DNA of 64,000 bases from Nocardioides anomalus (GCF_011046535.1 NZ_CP049257.1:4960001-5024000); one strand, 5' to 3'. Positions 17,817-26,203 are shown, numbered from the stretch's first letter. The notes: a model not told the origin generated them from the sequence alone. A program made the numbers and translations.

Positions 17817-18389
17817 ATGATCCTGAACCACCTGCGCCGCAACGCGGTCGCCTACGTCGCCCTCGGCGTCGCCCTCAGCACCGGCACGGCGTACGCCGCC
17901 TCGGCGATCCCGAACAACTCCGTCACCGCGGCCAAGATCCACAAGAACGCCGTGACCTCGAACAAGATCAAGAACGGCTCGGTCAAGCCCAAGGACCTCA
18001 AGAAGGCGACCTACGTGCAGAGCACCAACCTCGGCCTCGGCACGCCGCCCGCGGCGCCCGACGTGGTGAGCGTGGCGCCCTACGACTTCAGCCTCCCCGG
18101 CACCGGGCGCACGAGCGTCACCGTCTTCATCCCGACCATCGGCGCCGACTGCGACGGCAGCGCCGACCGGCCCGCCATCGGCCTGTACATCGACAACGTG
18201 CCGGTCCCGGGGACGGCCGCGAACGTGCCGGCGCCGGCCAACGACCGCTCGGTGCAGCTGACCGCGACCCTCGACCTGACCAAGGGCGTGCACGCCGGCC
18301 GTGTGGGCATCACCTGCAACGGCGCCTCGCTGCCGACGAACCTCGGCCAGCCCGGCGCCAAGAGCTGGACCATCGTCCAGGCGGGTTGA
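17817..18389 (+). CDS. Secreted or anchored protein with decapeptide repeats
   Basis: 190 residues from ATG 17817, chosen because GGAGG lies six bases upstream; a GTG at 17772 would only add a non-signal-like leader. A signal-like segment (NAVAYVALGVALSTGTAYAA) is followed by repeats with a ~10-residue period (NSVTAAKIHK, NAVTSNKIKN, GSVKPKDLKK), then a ~130-residue beta-rich domain with two cysteines. The same signal-plus-repeat layout occurs at 40623-41228, so the two form a paralogous family. Function unknown; likely a surface protein. Confidence 0.65.
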   Translation: MILNHLRRNAVAYVALGVALSTGTAYAASAIPNNSVTAAKIHKNAVTSNKIKNGSVKPKDLKKATYVQSTNLGLGTPPAAPDVVSVAPYDFSLPGTGRTSVTVFIPTIGADCDGSADRPAIGLYIDNVPVPGTAANVPAPANDRSVQLTATLDLTKGVHAGRVGITCNGASLPTNLGQPGAKSWTIVQAG

Positions 18390-18404
18390 GGGCAGACTGG
18401 CCGG

Positions 18405-19175
18405 GTGCGGCGGCGGACTCTGCTCCTCGGGGCGGGTGCCGCTGCCGTCCTCGTGGCCTGCGGCGAGGATGAGCGGGTGACGACGACGAGCGGCCCCGAG
18501 ACGATCCGGTACGGCGACGACCCGAGCCAGTACGTCGAGCTCACCCGGCCCGAGGGCGCCTCGCGCGGGACGGTGGTCGTCATCCACGGGGGGTTCTGGC
18601 GCGCGGCGTACGACCTGGACCTCGGCCGCCCGCTGGCCCGCGACCTGGCGACGCGCGGGTGGACGGTGGTGAACACCGAGTACCGCCGGGTCGGCAACGG
18701 TGGCGGAGTGCCGCAGACGCTCGACGACGTGCGGGCGGCGATTGCGGCGGTCGAGCTCGGGGCAGGGCCGGTGGTGACGCTCGGCCACTCCGCCGGCGGC
18801 CACCTGGCCACGTGGGCGGGCAGCGCGGTCGAGGCGGTGACGCACGTGATCAGCCAGGCGGGCGTCGTGGACCTGGTCGCGGCCGACGCGGAGGGCCTGG
18901 GCGACGGCGCGGTCCGCGCTTTCCTGGGGGAGGCGCCCATCGACGCCACGGTGGACCCGGTCCAGCAGGTGCCGCTCGGCGTACCGGTCTGGTGCGTGCA
19001 CGGCACCGCCGACGAGATCGTGCCGATCAGCCAGTCGCAGTCCTACGTCGCGGCGGCCACGGCCGCGGGCGCGCAGGCCGAGCTGGTGGAGGTCGCGGGC
19101 GACCACTTCGTGGTCATCGACACGGCCTCGACGGCGTGGGCGCGGACCGTCGACCTCCTGGAGCAGCTCAGCTGA
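18405..19175 (+). CDS. Alpha/beta hydrolase, probable lipoprotein
   Basis: 256 residues. The N-terminus RRRTLLLGAGAAAVLVACG looks like a lipobox signal peptide (LVAC). The hydrolase core has VVVIHGGFW (oxyanion HGG), the nucleophile elbow GHSAGGHLA, and late Asp and His candidates in GTADEIVP and AGDHFVVID. HGGFW places it near esterase or kynurenine formamidase-like enzymes. A CAGACT box sits six bases before GTG 18405. It overlaps the convergent gene end by 8 bp. Confidence 0.8.
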   Translation: MRRRTLLLGAGAAAVLVACGEDERVTTTSGPETIRYGDDPSQYVELTRPEGASRGTVVVIHGGFWRAAYDLDLGRPLARDLATRGWTVVNTEYRRVGNGGGVPQTLDDVRAAIAAVELGAGPVVTLGHSAGGHLATWAGSAVEAVTHVISQAGVVDLVAADAEGLGDGAVRAFLGEAPIDATVDPVQQVPLGVPVWCVHGTADEIVPISQSQSYVAAATAAGAQAELVEVAGDHFVVIDTASTAWARTVDLLEQLS

Positions 19176-19920
19176 CGCCGGCGACCTGCACGGGCACGGG
19201 CTCACGCGGCTCGCCGGGCGGCAGGTTCGAGATCTTCTGCCAGATCTTGCGGGACAGCCCGACGGTGAGGTTCTCGACCGTGGAGACGGTCTCGAGGACC
19301 AGGCTGTCGCGCGACTCCTCGGCGCAGAGCGCGGCGGTCTTGCCGACCAGGCTCAGCAGCTCCGAGCAGTAGTCGAGGTAGCGCTCCATCTGGTCGCGGT
19401 CCAGGTCCAGCGGCTTGCTCTTCGCGGTCGAGACGAAGCTCGGCTTGAGCTGCTCGGGGTCCTTGGTGAGCTGGTGCATGTCGATGACGTGCGCGGTGGA
19501 GCGGAGCTGGTGCAGCAGGTTGAGCAGCTTGCTGCGCTGGAGCCGCTCGGGCAGCGCCCAGAGGAAGAAGATCGCGATCGAGGCGTAGACCAGGTCGCTG
19601 ATCGCGGTCTCGGCGATGCTGAGGCCGTCGATGAAGTTGTCCACGTCGCCGGTGGCCACGTCCTTGGCGGCCAGCACGATGGCCAGCCCGGTGATCGCGG
19701 CCACGAGGACGATCGCCACCCGCGAGACCGCCCGCGCGACCCGGATCTGCCGGTGCCCGACGCCGGAGGCGACCTCCACCTCGTCGACCAGCTGGCCGAG
19801 GTCCCCGCACACCTTGAGCAACCCCCGGGTGGGGAAGCGCGCCTCGATCCGCCCGTACAGCTCCTCGACGGTCTCCTTGACCGCGGGCGCCTCCAGCGGT
19901 TCGTGCAGCGCCGACGTCAC
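19168..19920 (-). CDS. Membrane protein of unknown function
   Basis: 250 residues with two membrane segments, ~66-86 (AIVLVAAITGLAIVLAAKD) and ~107-125 (ISDLVYASIAIFFLWALP), flanked by long helical cytosolic parts. The C-terminal half is charged and helical (PLDLDRDQMERYLDYCSELL). No family recognised. It lies downstream of the ABC exporter genes on the same strand, 39 bp from the permease start side, but no role in export can be shown. Confidence 0.6.
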   Translation of the reverse strand: MTSALHEPLEAPAVKETVEELYGRIEARFPTRGLLKVCGDLGQLVDEVEVASGVGHRQIRVARAVSRVAIVLVAAITGLAIVLAAKDVATGDVDNFIDGLSIAETAISDLVYASIAIFFLWALPERLQRSKLLNLLHQLRSTAHVIDMHQLTKDPEQLKPSFVSTAKSKPLDLDRDQMERYLDYCSELLSLVGKTAALCAEESRDSLVLETVSTVENLTVGLSRKIWQKISNLPPGEPREPVPVQVAGVS

Positions 19921-19959
19921 GGCCGCAGCCTAGGGTGCTGCGGCCGCGACGCGGAGGAC

Positions 19960-20715
19960 CTAGTTGGACGAGCGCATCGCCTTGAGCCCGACCCACAGCC
20001 CGAACGCCGCGACGAGCGCGGAGGCCAGCGCGCCGTACGCGACGGTGGCGGCCGGGAAGGTGCCGGCGAACAGCGCGCGCTCGGCCTCGACCACGTAGGT
20101 CAGCGGGTTGAGGTCGGAGGCGGTGCGCAGCCAGCCGGGTGCGCCGTCGAGCGGGAGGAGCACGCCGGCCAGGAGCAGGACCGGGAAGACCAGCGTCTGC
20201 TGCACGGTCCAGAACAGCCACTCCTGGTCCTTGGCCACCAGGGCCAGGGCGAAGCTCAGCGAGCCGATCCCGACGCTGAAGCCGGCCAGCACCACGACGC
20301 CGACGAGCACGTGGCCCAGGTGCAGGTCGAAGCTGAACGGCGTCACGACCGCGAGGATCAGCGCGGTCTGCAGCAGCATCGGCACCACCTCCTTGAGCGC
20401 GCGGCCGATGAGCAGCGAGGAGCGCGAGAGCGGCGAGACCAGCATCCGCTCGTGCGAGCCGGTCATGATCTCCGTGGTCAGGTTGGCGCCGGTGAACGAC
20501 GCCCCCATGAGCGCGGTCATGGCGATGATGCCGGGCACGAACCACTGCAGGGCCGAGCCGCCCGGGCGGTCCGGCAGCAAGGGCGCGAACAGCCCGAGGA
20601 AGACCAGCGGCTGCACCATCGCGAACAGCACCGACGCGGGCTCGCGCCACACCGGCTTGAGCTCGCGGTTCATCACGTTCCAGGTGTCGGCGGCCACCGA
20701 GGTCACGCTGCTCAT
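19960..20715 (-). CDS. ABC-2 type transporter permease
   Basis: 251 residues with about six membrane helices. EPASVLFAMVQPLVFLGLFA near the start, the MTALMGASFTGANLTTEIMT segment and the loop SHERMLVSPLSRSSLLIGRA are typical of DrrB-like ABC-2 permeases for drugs or lipids. It overlaps the ATPase gene stop by 4 bp (20712-20715), a standard two-gene exporter unit. Confidence 0.9.
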   Translation of the reverse strand: MSSVTSVAADTWNVMNRELKPVWREPASVLFAMVQPLVFLGLFAPLLPDRPGGSALQWFVPGIIAMTALMGASFTGANLTTEIMTGSHERMLVSPLSRSSLLIGRALKEVVPMLLQTALILAVVTPFSFDLHLGHVLVGVVVLAGFSVGIGSLSFALALVAKDQEWLFWTVQQTLVFPVLLLAGVLLPLDGAPGWLRTASDLNPLTYVVEAERALFAGTFPAATVAYGALASALVAAFGLWVGLKAMRSSN

Positions 20716-21725
20716 GCCGCCACCTCCTCGAGGGTCGGCTCGGCCGAGTCCGTGGCGGTCTCGCGCAGGGACCGGCCGGTGAGGTCGAGGAACACGTCGT
20801 CGAGCGTCGGCCCGACCACCTCGATGCGGCGCACGTCGAGACCGGCCCGCGCGAGGTCGACGACGATCCCGGGCGCCAGGTCCCGTCCGTGGGCGACCCG
20901 GAGCCGCACCTCGGCGTCCGCCACGGTCACGGCCGCGCCGGCCAGCAGCCCGACCCGGCGCGCGGCCGAGGCCGCGGCGGGCTCGGACTCGAAGCCGAGG
21001 ACGACCAGGTCGCCGAGCCCGGACTTCAGCCGGGCCGCGCTGTCGTCGGCGATCACCCGGCCGTGGTCGATGACCACGACGCGGTCGGCGATCGCGTCGG
21101 CCTCCTCGAGGTAGTGCGTGGTCAGCACGATCGTCGTGCCCTGCTCGTCGTTCAGCCGGCGGACCTGCTCCTGGAGGTTGACCCGGTTCTGCGGGTCCAG
21201 CCCGGTGGAGGGCTCGTCCAGGAAGAGCAGCGTCGGCGTGTGCACCAGCCCGATGGCCACGTCGAGGCGGCGCCGCTGGCCCCCCGACAGGGTCGAGACC
21301 GGCCGGTCGGCGTGCTCGGTGAGGTCGAAGGCGTCGAGCAGCTCGTCGGCGCGGGCGTGCGCCTGCCGGCGCGTCATCTGGAAGGCCCGCGCCTGGCTGA
21401 CCAGCTCGTCACGGCCGCGCTGGGCGTGGCCGGCGGCGTTGCCCTGCCCGACGTACCCGATGCTGCGCCGGACCTGGCCGCGCTGGCGCACCACGTCGTA
21501 CCCGGCCACCTCGGCGGTGCCCGCGGTCGGCTCGATGAGCGTGGTGAGCATCCGCAGCGTCGTGGACTTGCCGGCGCCGTTGGGACCGAGGAAGGCGACG
21601 AGCTCCCCGTGGCCTACCTCGAGGTCGAGTCCACGGACCGCCTCGACGGTCTTCTTGTGTCGCGTGAAGTGGCGGGTGAGCCCCTGCGTGCGGATCACCG
21701 GCCCGGACAGCTGCTGTGTGGTCAT
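20712..21725 (-). CDS. ABC transporter ATP-binding protein, daunorubicin-resistance (DrrA) type
   Basis: 337-residue ATPase that powers the permease at 19960-20715. Walker A GPNGAGKST (~47-55), signature LSGGQRRRLDVAIGL, Walker B LLFLDEPSTGLDP, and the switch histidine in TTHYLEEAD. After residue ~230 a C-terminal DUF4162-type domain is present, as in DrrA. ATG 21725 was chosen over upstream in-frame codons because the ABC fold begins right after MTTQQLSGPVIRTQGL. A WYL-domain regulator is divergently transcribed 63 bp away. Confidence 0.9.
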   Translation of the reverse strand: MTTQQLSGPVIRTQGLTRHFTRHKKTVEAVRGLDLEVGHGELVAFLGPNGAGKSTTLRMLTTLIEPTAGTAEVAGYDVVRQRGQVRRSIGYVGQGNAAGHAQRGRDELVSQARAFQMTRRQAHARADELLDAFDLTEHADRPVSTLSGGQRRRLDVAIGLVHTPTLLFLDEPSTGLDPQNRVNLQEQVRRLNDEQGTTIVLTTHYLEEADAIADRVVVIDHGRVIADDSAARLKSGLGDLVVLGFESEPAAASAARRVGLLAGAAVTVADAEVRLRVAHGRDLAPGIVVDLARAGLDVRRIEVVGPTLDDVFLDLTGRSLRETATDSAEPTLEEVAA

Positions 21726-21739
21726 GACGAGAACGCTAG

Positions 21740-21775
21740 GGATCAAACAGGTCAGATCCTGGCCGCAATCGGATC
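21740..21775. promoter_or_regulatory. Candidate operator between ABC exporter and WYL regulator
   Basis: GGATC (21740) and GATCC (21755) form an inverted pair with a 10-bp spacer, and a third GGATC follows at 21771. All lie in the 63-bp gap between the divergent starts. Confidence 0.4.
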
Positions 21776-21788
21776 TAGTCTGGACGAC

Positions 21789-22757
21789 GTGAACACCAGC
21801 GCCCGCATGCTGCGGTTGCTCTCGCTGCTCCAGACCCACCGCTACTGGCCCGGCGGTGAGCTGGCCGACCGCCTCGAGGTGAGCCCGCGGACCCTGCGTC
21901 GCGACGTGGACCGGCTGCGCGAGCTCGGGTACGTCGTGGACGCGGCCCGCGGGGTGTCCGGCGGGTACCAGCTCCGGGCCGGCGGCCGGCTGCCGCCACT
22001 GCTGCTGGAGGACGACGAGGCCGTCGCGGTCGCGGTCAGCCTGCAGGCCGCGGCCGCCGGTGGCACGCCCGGGCTGGAGGAGACCAGCATCCAGGCGATG
22101 TCCAAGGTCATCGCCCTGATGCCGCCGCGGCTGCGGCGCCAGATGGACGCGCTCCGCTCGCAGACCGAGCGGCTGCCGTTCTCCGGCGGTCCGACCCTGG
22201 ACCCGGCCTTGCTGTCCACGCTGGCCCAGGCCTGCCGCGACAGCGAGCCGGTGCACTTCACCTACACCGCACGGGAGAGCGAGCCGACCGAGCGCTGGGT
22301 GGAGCCGCACCGGATGGTCTCGATGGGCCGGCGGTGGTACCTCGTGGCCTACGACCGCGACCGCCAGGACTGGCGCTCCTTCCGCGTGGACCGGATCAGC
22401 GAGCCGCGCACCAGCGGCCACACGTTCCGGCCCCGCGCGTTGCCGGCGGCCGACGCGCTCACCTTCGTGCAGGCCGGCATCCGCCGGATGCCCCAGCGGT
22501 ACGCCGTGCGGGTGGTCTTCGACGCCGACCCCGCCGACCTGGCGGCGCGGGTGGGCCGGTGGGCCCAGGTCACCGGCGAGCCCGGGCGGGCCGTGCTCGA
22601 GATGAACGTCGACAGCCTGGACTGGCCGCTGTTCGTGCTGGCCACCACGGACGCGGCGTGCACGGTCGAGTCGCCGCCGGAGCTGCGCGACCTGGTGCGG
22701 CGTACCGGCGCCCGGTTCACCGTGTCGGGTGGTCAGCCCACGAGCACGCCCGCGTGA
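21789..22757 (+). CDS. WYL-domain transcriptional regulator (YafY/DeoR-like HTH)
   Basis: 322 residues. The N-terminal HTH_11-type winged helix (~1-60) reads MLRLLSLLQTHRYWPGGELA, then RLEVSPRTLRRDVDRLRELG. A middle helical part is followed by the WYL domain (~145-225) with RWYLVAYDRDRQDWRSFRVD and a C-terminal WCX-like part. WYL domains bind small ligands or nucleic acids and often control the neighbouring transporter; here the exporter genes at 19960-21725 are divergent. A TAGTCT box ends seven bases before GTG 21789, suggesting a leaderless mRNA. Confidence 0.85.
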   Translation: MNTSARMLRLLSLLQTHRYWPGGELADRLEVSPRTLRRDVDRLRELGYVVDAARGVSGGYQLRAGGRLPPLLLEDDEAVAVAVSLQAAAAGGTPGLEETSIQAMSKVIALMPPRLRRQMDALRSQTERLPFSGGPTLDPALLSTLAQACRDSEPVHFTYTARESEPTERWVEPHRMVSMGRRWYLVAYDRDRQDWRSFRVDRISEPRTSGHTFRPRALPAADALTFVQAGIRRMPQRYAVRVVFDADPADLAARVGRWAQVTGEPGRAVLEMNVDSLDWPLFVLATTDAACTVESPPELRDLVRRTGARFTVSGGQPTSTPA

Positions 22758-22788
22758 GGTCCACGACTGGCACACTGAGGTTTGCCAC

Positions 22789-22804
22789 ATACCTCTAGGG
22801 GTAT
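22789..22804. promoter_or_regulatory. CsoR/CstR-like palindrome before the PAS protein gene
   Basis: ATACCTCTAGGGGTAT is symmetric at 14 of 16 positions and matches the known ATACC(C)-N-GGGTAT form of CsoR-family operators, which respond to copper or persulfide. It sits 29 bp before the start at 22833. No csoR gene is seen in the window. Confidence 0.4.
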
Positions 22805-22832
22805 CAGCACCCGCACTGGTGAGGAGGTCTGC

Positions 22833-23502
22833 ATGCACGGGACACTCGGGTCCCTGGAGTCCCTCAAGGGCGTGCCGCTCCACGAGGCCGTGGAGCGCAC
22901 GGGTGTGGCCCTCATCGCGTGCGACGCCGAGGGTCGGCTGACCCTGCTCAGCCGCGCGCTCCAGGACCTGTTCGGGCTGTGCTTCGAGCCGCTCGACGAG
23001 GTGGACCTGCCCGCGGTGTTCCGGCTCTACCGGGTCGACGGCGTGACCCCCCCTGCCGACCGAGGAGATGCCGCTCGCGCGGGCCCGCGCCGGCGAGTTC
23101 GTCCGCGATGCCGTGGTGGCGGCCCGCGACCACGACGACGCGCTGATCTACCTGCGGTGCAACGGGGCTCCGCTCCTCGACGGCGACCGCATCACGGGGG
23201 CGGTCGTCATCGCCCACGACGTGACCGCCGAGACCCTGGCCGCCCAGCGCGCCGAGGCGCTGCGCCAGCGGCTGGTGGCCACCATCAACCACGAGTTCCG
23301 CACCCCGCTGGCGGCGCTGCTCGGCCACGCCGAGCTGATCCGCGATCACGCGAGTGACCTCGACCCGGAGCTGGCCAAGTGGCTGCAGGCCGTCGAGCGC
23401 TCGGCCTGGAAGCTGCGCGACCTGGTGCTCGAGGCCTCCGAGCTGGTCAGCTGCGAGGAGGGCGACCTGCCGGTCGACCGCCGCCCGCGACACTCCGCCT
23501 GA
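22833..23502 (+). pseudogene. PAS/HisKA signalling protein without ATPase domain, frameshifted
   Basis: ATG 22833 follows GAGGAGG. Residues ~10-75 form a PAS domain (GVALIACDAEGRLTLLSRAL). After GVTP the frame breaks at a run of seven C (23047-23053); removing one C restores PLPTEEMPLARARAGEFV, the usual PAS ending, and a 222-residue protein. The second half has PAS core strands (YLRCNGAPLLDGD, GAVVIAHDVT) and a HisKA helix with the phospho-accepting histidine (LVATINHEFRTPLAALLGHA). The protein stops soon after; no HATPase domain follows. It may accept phosphate from another kinase. The 3' end overlaps the convergent Nei gene by 56 bp. Confidence 0.7.
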
Positions 23503-24322
23503 CCCGCGCCTCCGGACCCGGCCCGGGCTGGCAGTGCGGGCACCACCAGGTGCGCCGGTTGTCCGGGTCGTTGACGAGCTCGTCGGCCATGAGCACGGTC
23601 GTCCCGCACCGCAGGCACGGGCGCCGTTGCCGCCCGGACACCCAGTGGTCCTCGCCGCGCACGTTGCGCCCGGTCGTGACCTGGAAGGCGCCCGGCACGG
23701 TGGCCGAGTGGTGCAGGGCCACGGCCGCGCGGTCGAGCAGCCGGCGCACGCCGTCGGGGCCGAGCTCGCCGATCGGCGTCCACGGGCTGCGGCCGACCAG
23801 GAAGGCCAGCTCGTTGACCCACAGGTTGCCGAGCCCGGCGACCAGCGTCTGGTCGAGCAGCGCGGACACCAGCGGCCGGCTCGGGTCGGCCAGCAGGCGG
23901 CGCACCGCCTCGTCGGGGTCCCAGTCCGCCCGCAGCGGGTCCGGGCCGAGGTGGCCCACCAGCCGGTGCTCCTCGGCGGTGGGCACGAGCTCGAGCTGGT
24001 GCAGCCGGATGCCGTACGCCGTCCAGCCCTGCTCGGTCTCCAGCTCGACCCGCACCTCGGGCATGAGCCGGCGGGGGAGGACCTTGCCCGGGCGGACCAC
24101 ACTCCACTCGCCGTCCATGAGCAGGTGGCTGTGCAGCGTCGCGCCGCCGGAGAAGCGGGTCAGCAGGTGCTTGCCGTGGGTGGCCTGCTCGAGGACCGTG
24201 CGGCCGGCCAGGTCACGCGTGGCCAGCCGGGGCACCCGCAGGCTCGAGCGCACGACCGTCCGCCCCGTCAGCCGCTGGTCCAGCTTCCGGGCCAGGACGT
24301 AGACGCTGTCCCCCTCCGGCAC
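23447..24322 (-). CDS. nei: Endonuclease VIII-like DNA glycosylase (Fpg/Nei family)
   Basis: Removes oxidised bases from DNA and cuts the strand by beta/delta elimination. GTG 24322 was chosen because it makes Pro the second residue (MPEGDSVY); the N-terminal proline is the catalytic nucleophile, and PEG rather than PEL points to the Nei branch. The 291-residue protein also has HGKHLLTRF (conserved Lys), the helix-two-turn-helix LDQTLVAGLGNLWVNELAF, and a four-cysteine zinc finger (CLRCG and WWCPHC). A Pro/Arg-rich tail extends past the finger and overlaps the PAS gene. Confidence 0.85.
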   Translation of the reverse strand: MPEGDSVYVLARKLDQRLTGRTVVRSSLRVPRLATRDLAGRTVLEQATHGKHLLTRFSGGATLHSHLLMDGEWSVVRPGKVLPRRLMPEVRVELETEQGWTAYGIRLHQLELVPTAEEHRLVGHLGPDPLRADWDPDEAVRRLLADPSRPLVSALLDQTLVAGLGNLWVNELAFLVGRSPWTPIGELGPDGVRRLLDRAAVALHHSATVPGAFQVTTGRNVRGEDHWVSGRQRRPCLRCGTTVLMADELVNDPDNRRTWWCPHCQPGPGPEARVRRSVAGGGRPAGRPPRS

Positions 24323-25547
24323 CCTGCCATTCAACAGGCCGGGGCACGGCGCGCACGCTGCGGCTGAGCGTCGGCACCAGGGCGACCAGCGCGGCGAGGC
24401 CGGCGAGCACCGCCATGGTGGTCGGACCGCCCAGCAGCGCCAGGAGCGTGCCGCCGACGATCGGCGCGGCCGGGATCAGCGACCAGCTCAGGAACTGCCC
24501 GACCGACTGCACCCGCCCGACCAGCTCGGGCGGGGTGATCGCCATCCGGTAGGAGCTCATGCCGGCGTTGCCGGCCGGGTTGAGGAACACCCCGGTGGAC
24601 AGCGCGATGATCACGGCCACCGGGTGGTTGAAGAACACCAGCGGCACCATGAGCGGCACGAAGCTCCACGCGACCAGGACGGTGAGCCGCCCGGTCGGCA
24701 GCGCCGCGATGATCCGCGGCGCCACGAGGGCGCCCAGGATGCCACAGACGCCGGCGGCGGTGCCGACGAGCCCGATGGACCAGGCGGGGTAGCCGGCCTG
24801 GATCAGCCGCAGGTCCGCGGCCATGAACACCGCGTTGATGGTGAGGTTCGAGCCGACGCTGTAGAGCATCAGCGTGCGGAACAGGGGCTGGCGCCAGGAG
24901 TAGCGCACGCCCTCCCACAGCTCCGCGCGGGCGCGGCGGCGGGTCACCTCCGCGCGGGGCGCGGGCGCCAAGTCGGTGCGGATGCGCCCGAGCAGCACCC
25001 AGGCGGCCGCGAAGCTCACCGCGTCGACCAGGAAGGGCAGCCACCGGGTCACGGCGTACAGCAGGCCGCCGACGGGCCCGCCCAGCAGGTTCGCGACGTG
25101 CTGGCGCGCCTGCTGCTGGCTCAGGGCCGTCGGCAGCTGCTCGGTGGGCACGACCGAGCGCACGGCCGACATCTCCGCCGGGGCGAAGACGCCGCTGCAG
25201 ACCCCCGTGAGCAGCGCCACCGCGAAGACGTGCGGGACGGTCAGTGCCCCCAGGACGCCCGCGACGACCAGGGACGCGTAGAGGAGCGCGCCCGCCGCGG
25301 CGGCGCTCCTCATGACCAGGCGACGGTGCACCCGGTCGGCCAGCAGCCCGCCGGGCAGGACGGACAGGGCCGTGCCGAGCAGGTCCATCGCGCCGGCCGT
25401 GGCCGCCAGCAGGGTCGAGCCCGTCAGCGCGTAGGTGAGCAGCGGGAAGACGAACACGCTGAGCGCCGAGCCGAGCTCGCTGACGGTCTGGCCCACCCAG
25501 AGCGCGGTGAAGTCGTGGTTGCGGCGCAGGTCCCGGAAGCCGGTCAT
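24213..25547 (-). CDS. MFS transporter
   Basis: A 444-residue reading with 10-12 membrane helices. Motif A-like GLLADRVHRRLVMRSAAAAG, an FLVDAVSFAAAW segment and LSWSLIPAAPIVGGTLLALL indicate the MFS_3/enterobactin-exporter-like group. ATG 25547 abuts the TGCGCA operator array. The last ~37 codons run 110 bp into the nei gene with nei-like shadow sequence. If the G run 24341-24344 lacks one base, the protein would end at 24331 with 405 residues, a more normal length and without that overlap. It is probably controlled by the divergent HTH gene at 25631. Confidence 0.8.
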   Translation of the reverse strand: MTGFRDLRRNHDFTALWVGQTVSELGSALSVFVFPLLTYALTGSTLLAATAGAMDLLGTALSVLPGGLLADRVHRRLVMRSAAAAGALLYASLVVAGVLGALTVPHVFAVALLTGVCSGVFAPAEMSAVRSVVPTEQLPTALSQQQARQHVANLLGGPVGGLLYAVTRWLPFLVDAVSFAAAWVLLGRIRTDLAPAPRAEVTRRRARAELWEGVRYSWRQPLFRTLMLYSVGSNLTINAVFMAADLRLIQAGYPAWSIGLVGTAAGVCGILGALVAPRIIAALPTGRLTVLVAWSFVPLMVPLVFFNHPVAVIIALSTGVFLNPAGNAGMSSYRMAITPPELVGRVQSVGQFLSWSLIPAAPIVGGTLLALLGGPTTMAVLAGLAALVALVPTLSRSVRAVPRPVEWQGAGGGQRLRPGPEAGPAADGADGRALEPAGAPAGHA

Positions 25548-25610
25548 GTGCGCAACAGTACGTGCGCACCATCTATTGCGCAATAGTTGTTGCGCAACTT
25601 GTGGTGCGGA
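25548..25610. promoter_or_regulatory. Operator array: TGCGCA repeated every 14 bp
   Basis: TGCGCA starts at 25549, 25563, 25577 and 25591, exactly 14 bp apart, and a fifth, imperfect TGCGGA follows at 25605. Units three and four are extended palindromes (ctattgcgcaatag, gttgcgcaac). The array fills the gap between the MFS start (25547) and the HTH gene start (25631) and is the likely binding site of that regulator. Confidence 0.7.
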
Positions 25611-25630
25611 TGGTCGGTAGGGTCGGCGAC

Positions 25631-26203
25631 GTGCCCAGAGCCACGCCGATGCACGACCCGCAGATCCTGCGCGCGATCGCCCATCCGGTCCGCAACCGGA
25701 TCCTGGCCGAGCTCGACGCCCGCGGCTCGCTGCGCGCCGCCGACGTCGCCCGCGAGCTGGACCTGCCGGCCAACCAGGCCAGCTTCCACCTGCGTCAGCT
25801 GGCCAAGTACGGACTGATCGAGGAGGACCCGGACGCCGCCCGGGACAAGCGCGACCGGGTGTGGCGCACGGTCAACCCCGAGGGCTTCTCCGTGGAGATG
25901 TCCGAGGTCGAGCAGCAGCCCGGCGGCAAGGCCGCCTCCCGCGTCTTCCGCCGCACCAAGCGCGACTGGGGCCACCTGGTCGTCGACGCCGTGCTCTCCG
26001 ACGAGCCACGCAAGGGCCGGTGGAGCTCCCTGACCGACACCGCCGTGCTGCTCACCCGCGCCGAGGCCCAGCAGCTCTCCGAGGAGATCGAGGAGGTCCT
26101 GAGCCGGTGGGGCAACCGGGCGGTCCCCGACGACCAGGAGGAGCGGATGACCTACCTCTACTGGGCGGCGATCCTGCCCTACCCCGCCGTGGACGAGGGC
26201 TGA
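25631..26203 (+). CDS. ArsR-like winged-helix regulator
   Basis: 190 residues. The N-terminal winged helix (~8-70) reads DPQILRAIAHPVRNRILAEL, then ADVARELDLPANQASFHLRQ and LAKYGLIEED, an ArsR/HTH_20 pattern. The C-terminal half is helical and charged, with no metal-binding cysteines. GTG 25631 has TAGGGT seven bases upstream; ATG 25649 is an alternative. Earlier in-frame codons fall inside the operator array and are unlikely. It is divergent from the MFS gene, which it probably represses, and overlaps the next gene by 1 bp. Confidence 0.8.
   Translation: MPRATPMHDPQILRAIAHPVRNRILAELDARGSLRAADVARELDLPANQASFHLRQLAKYGLIEEDPDAARDKRDRVWRTVNPEGFSVEMSEVEQQPGGKAASRVFRRTKRDWGHLVVDAVLSDEPRKGRWSSLTDTAVLLTRAEAQQLSEEIEEVLSRWGNRAVPDDQEERMTYLYWAAILPYPAVDEG

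Noticed and set aside
20712..22883. A 723-codon fusion of the ABC ATPase with an upstream region
   Set aside because: The upstream part is antisense to the WYL regulator gene, and the ABC fold begins at ATG 21725.
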